A DNA stretch of 64,000 nt, taken from Spisula solida. Lineage: Eukaryota > Mollusca > Bivalvia > Venerida > Mactridae. This document shows, in pieces, positions 61,330 to 64,000 of the stretch. Both the position numbers and the translations under genes were made by a program. Location of the stretch: positions 7,165,201 through 7,229,200 of the forward strand of contig OX365962.1 in NCBI GenBank assembly GCA_947247005.1. Reading direction: 5' to 3'. Each line of letters opens with the position of its first letter. Position 1 is the first letter of the stretch. Below the pieces are notes generated by a model that saw only the letters and a list, made by a program, of their open reading frames with translations, was not told the origin of the DNA and did not search any database.

Positions 61330-62215
61330 ATATATAATTATTAGTATATAATTGTCTAAATAATATATAATTTAGAACTAATGAATATGTACGTGTGCTG
61401 TATCGTTAAAAAGCGCAATCGCGAGTTGGAATGCGAAGTAATGAAACATCTAGCCATTCTAATATCTAATCTAATAATAAATCCGGCTAACACAAGCGAA
61501 GACGCTCAGTAATGATTTGCTCTATCTCCATGAAATGAATCGAAAATTGACTCTTATACTGTTTCAACTGCGTTGGAGCAGTTTACCTTTTAAAACACAT
61601 ATTTAGTCAATCAACTTTAGTAATTAATACATATGACTTAAGTGCAAGAGTAATTATTTGATCTATCTCCTTTCCTGTCACATCCACAACTGAAGGGAAC
61701 ATAATTGTGCCAAAAATTATTGAAATTATTGTTATATTTAACATAAGTTATGTGAAAGTTTGGTTTCAATCCCATGAGAAATGTTTGAGATGTTTCTCTA
61801 AATTCAAATTTATTACAAACAAAAGAAACGAAGTTAACTAAAATTCAGACATTACACGAAAACCAAGGTAACAGTGAGTCGGTTAACATGGTCCAACCAG
61901 TCCCACTTTCACTCCCAATTGTTGTCTTAACAAAAACTACATACATAGCAATATTCATCATGTTATCTCATTCCTAACTTAATTATTATTGAGCAAAACC
62001 AATTTATCTATTTTTAGCAACTGCGACATTGACATCCATCAGCCCACTATCAATTGCTAGTAACATATTCACATAAGCTATATACATTGCAAGTTCCACA
62101 ATGATATCTTATTCCGAACAAAAGTTATTGAGTGAAAACATTTTATGTCTATTTTCAATCCAAGTGTCATCTCTTCACATTACCTACTTATAAAGCTAGC
62201 AGGTTATATTATGTT
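61330..62215. other. No gene seen
   Basis: AT-rich; phrases such as TTATTGAGCAAAACC suggest an old dispersed repeat. The next upstream ZP exon was looked for here and not found. Confidence 0.35.
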
Positions 62216-62429
62216 ATTGCAGTCCTTTTGGTAACGGTGACCTTGACATTGACTCCCACGGGCCCTGCTTTCCATTACAAGAGCTGGCGTTGACGTCAGA
62301 CCAGCGGCGATGTACGTAAGTATGCACCATGCACACTTTGACCTTGAGATCATTGACCTAATATATCAGCATGTCACACCGTCTCATATAGGTTAATTCA
62401 TACCAAGTTACATACAAAAATCGCAATAT

Positions 62430-62770
62430 GCAAAAGAGGAAATGCTCCGGACAAGCTTCAATTTGACATTTAACCTCCAACTGTGACCTTGACCTTTGAG
62501 ATAGGAAGCTTGAGTTTGCAAGTGACTACTTCCCATGGAGGTTAACATCCATGCCAAATATAAGCAAGATTGGTCGATGCATTGCAAAGTAATGGTCCGG
62601 ACAAACTTCAATTTGGCCTTTGACCTCCAACTCTGACCTTGACCTTTGAGATAGAAATCCGGAGTTTATGTCTGACAGGCTTTCTCGTGGAGGTTAACAT
62701 CCAAGCGAAATTAAAACAAGATTGGTCAATGCCTGACAAAGTTATAGTCCGGACAAATCGGACGGGCGGA
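62430..62770 (+). repeat. About 165-bp unit, two copies, TGACCTTGACCTTTGAGATA
   Basis: Both units contain TGACCTTGACCTTTGAGATA, GGAGGTTAACATCCA, CAAGATTGGTC and GTCCGGACAAA, in that order. Confidence 0.85.
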
Positions 62771-62829
62771 CGCACTTTGAAGGCACTTACGCACGCACGC
62801 ACATACACAACACGTGGTAACTAAGTCTT

Positions 62830-64000
62830 GTTCACCACAAGCGAGCTCGACAAAAAAGAGGGAGATTTTCCTTGCTCAAACTTTTGACTTAAATTAACGA
62901 AGTTTGTAAACAGTTTTCACTTATTTAATTTTATGACAATAATATGCATGCTTCATGAGGCAATTTAATCTAATATTCGTGATCATAGCAGAAGATAATA
63001 TAACACATTGAATGATGGCATAAATGGCATAAAACATTTTTGAAGGGTTACTGATAATTATTTATTATGAAGGACATTTTCCTGTTAAATTGCTTAATAT
63101 TGAACCTGAATATTTGTAGTCCTCAAAATTCACGTTTTACTTAATTTCGAGATTAATTTAGTATAAAACTAATTGTTATTCTATGAAGATTATGAATTAT
63201 ATATCTTTTGAATATGTAATGTTGATTTTTGTTCAATATTCAGTGAATATTGCATTCTTATTATTTAATGAAATGAATTCTCTTTGTCTATTTAAAGCAA
63301 AGCCACTTCTTTATTTTGCATAGTTTGAATTAATACCTGTTGTCCTGATCAGACAGTTAATCGTATTAATTTTATGTTTATACCTAAGTCATAAAATTGA
63401 TACTGGACTAATTTGTAGATAATTGGTAAACTAACATGATTATAAAAGATTATTCTATGACATCTTGACAATTTTACTATCTGATCTGTGATTGGCTAAG
63501 TAAGTTGTAGGTTTAACCAATCAGATGAAGTGTAAGATTATGATCAATACAATATATAATAAAGAAAATAACATTAGACTTCAAGGAAGTAACATCAATT
63601 TAAGAATCAATTGAATACTTTGTGTAAATTAATAATATCTGTACTTTGTGTACTACAAACTTTGTGTTTAAGAACTTTGTGTACAATCTTTACTTGTGGA
63701 CAATTATATACTTATTTACCAGAATTGAATATACGAAATCGGATTTAGATCTTTCTGATTGATTTATAATTACTTTGTGGACAACTTATTGAAATATATA
63801 TCAACGACTAGAGATAAAGGCTACAACCAGATTAGCCTACTCTAAACTACAAGAACTCAACTACATACAATCCGAACAGCTCGCCACACTACACACGCAC
63901 GAATCGTGTGTCATCATAATACCTCTCTCCAGTGAGAGAGAAGTGTGTTTGACCCCCAGAGAACCACTACTTCAAGTAGTTGCTTTAAAATAAGTTAGAA
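62830..64000. other. No gene seen
   Basis: AT-rich. ACTTTGTGT recurs irregularly at 63615-63780. Nothing codes convincingly to the window edge. Confidence 0.35.

Noticed and set aside
62408..62824. Overlapping short frames on both strands
   Set aside because: Shadow of the two-copy TGACCTTGACC repeat.

Overview
The window looks like nuclear DNA of an intron-rich, repeat-rich invertebrate. The repeat style suggests a bivalve mollusc: GACGGACGGAC runs, AGTCCCCTACCGGTTT elements, TGACCTTGACC-rich elements, tRNA-derived SINEs ending in GCGCTATATAAAT, and many small terminal-inverted-repeat elements. That assignment is an inference from repeat style, not from a database match. I see no operon, CRISPR array, rRNA or bacterial gene.

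I can support one real protein-coding gene. It lies on the minus strand, and its exons were found by joining splice acceptors and donors whose codon phases match at every junction. Eleven coding exons run from 61316 down to 12396, and the gene begins beyond the right edge of the window. They encode the last 492 residues of a zona pellucida (ZP) domain membrane protein. In order these are an unassigned Cys-containing N-terminal part (exons A-C), a ZP-N half with four cysteines (D-E), a ZP-C half with a VMDCWVS core (F-H), an RKKR furin-type site followed by a hydrophobic patch (I), a transmembrane helix (J), and a seven-residue basic tail with its stop codon (K). Residue numbers in the entries count from the first complete codon of exon A. 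Exon letters follow transcription, right to left.

The rest is introns and 3' flank packed with mobile elements. Recognisable families are: a 360-bp element with 9-bp target duplications (4 copies); a ~400-bp TTAA-flanked element (7 copies and a fragment); AGTCCCCTACCGG elements (6 copies); a 245-bp GGGTACTGTTTTATCAAAG hairpin element (3 copies); TA-flanked mariner/pogo-like elements, several of them nested; LINE 3' ends; tRNA-headed SINEs; foldbacks; and tandem arrays with units of 5, ~18, 52 and 72 bp.

Layout: 1-12.4 kb is 3' flank with dispersed repeats and three arrays. 12.4-18 kb holds exons K-H, crowded by elements. 18-31 kb holds exons G-E, a LINE end and a large minisatellite. 31-50 kb holds exons D-B among nested elements and a 52-bp satellite. 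50-61 kb is one long intron of foldbacks, SINEs and a nested 3.5-kb element. Exon A is at 61.2 kb, and 61.4-64 kb has no gene I can support.

The most interesting signal is how closely mobile elements crowd the exon edges of the ZP gene. One exon (I) has an element 7 bp from its acceptor and another 14 bp from its donor. Exon H sits in the loop of a 1.67-kb inverted repeat. The acceptor of the membrane-helix exon is duplicated in a way that creates a possible in-frame, element-derived cassette exon.
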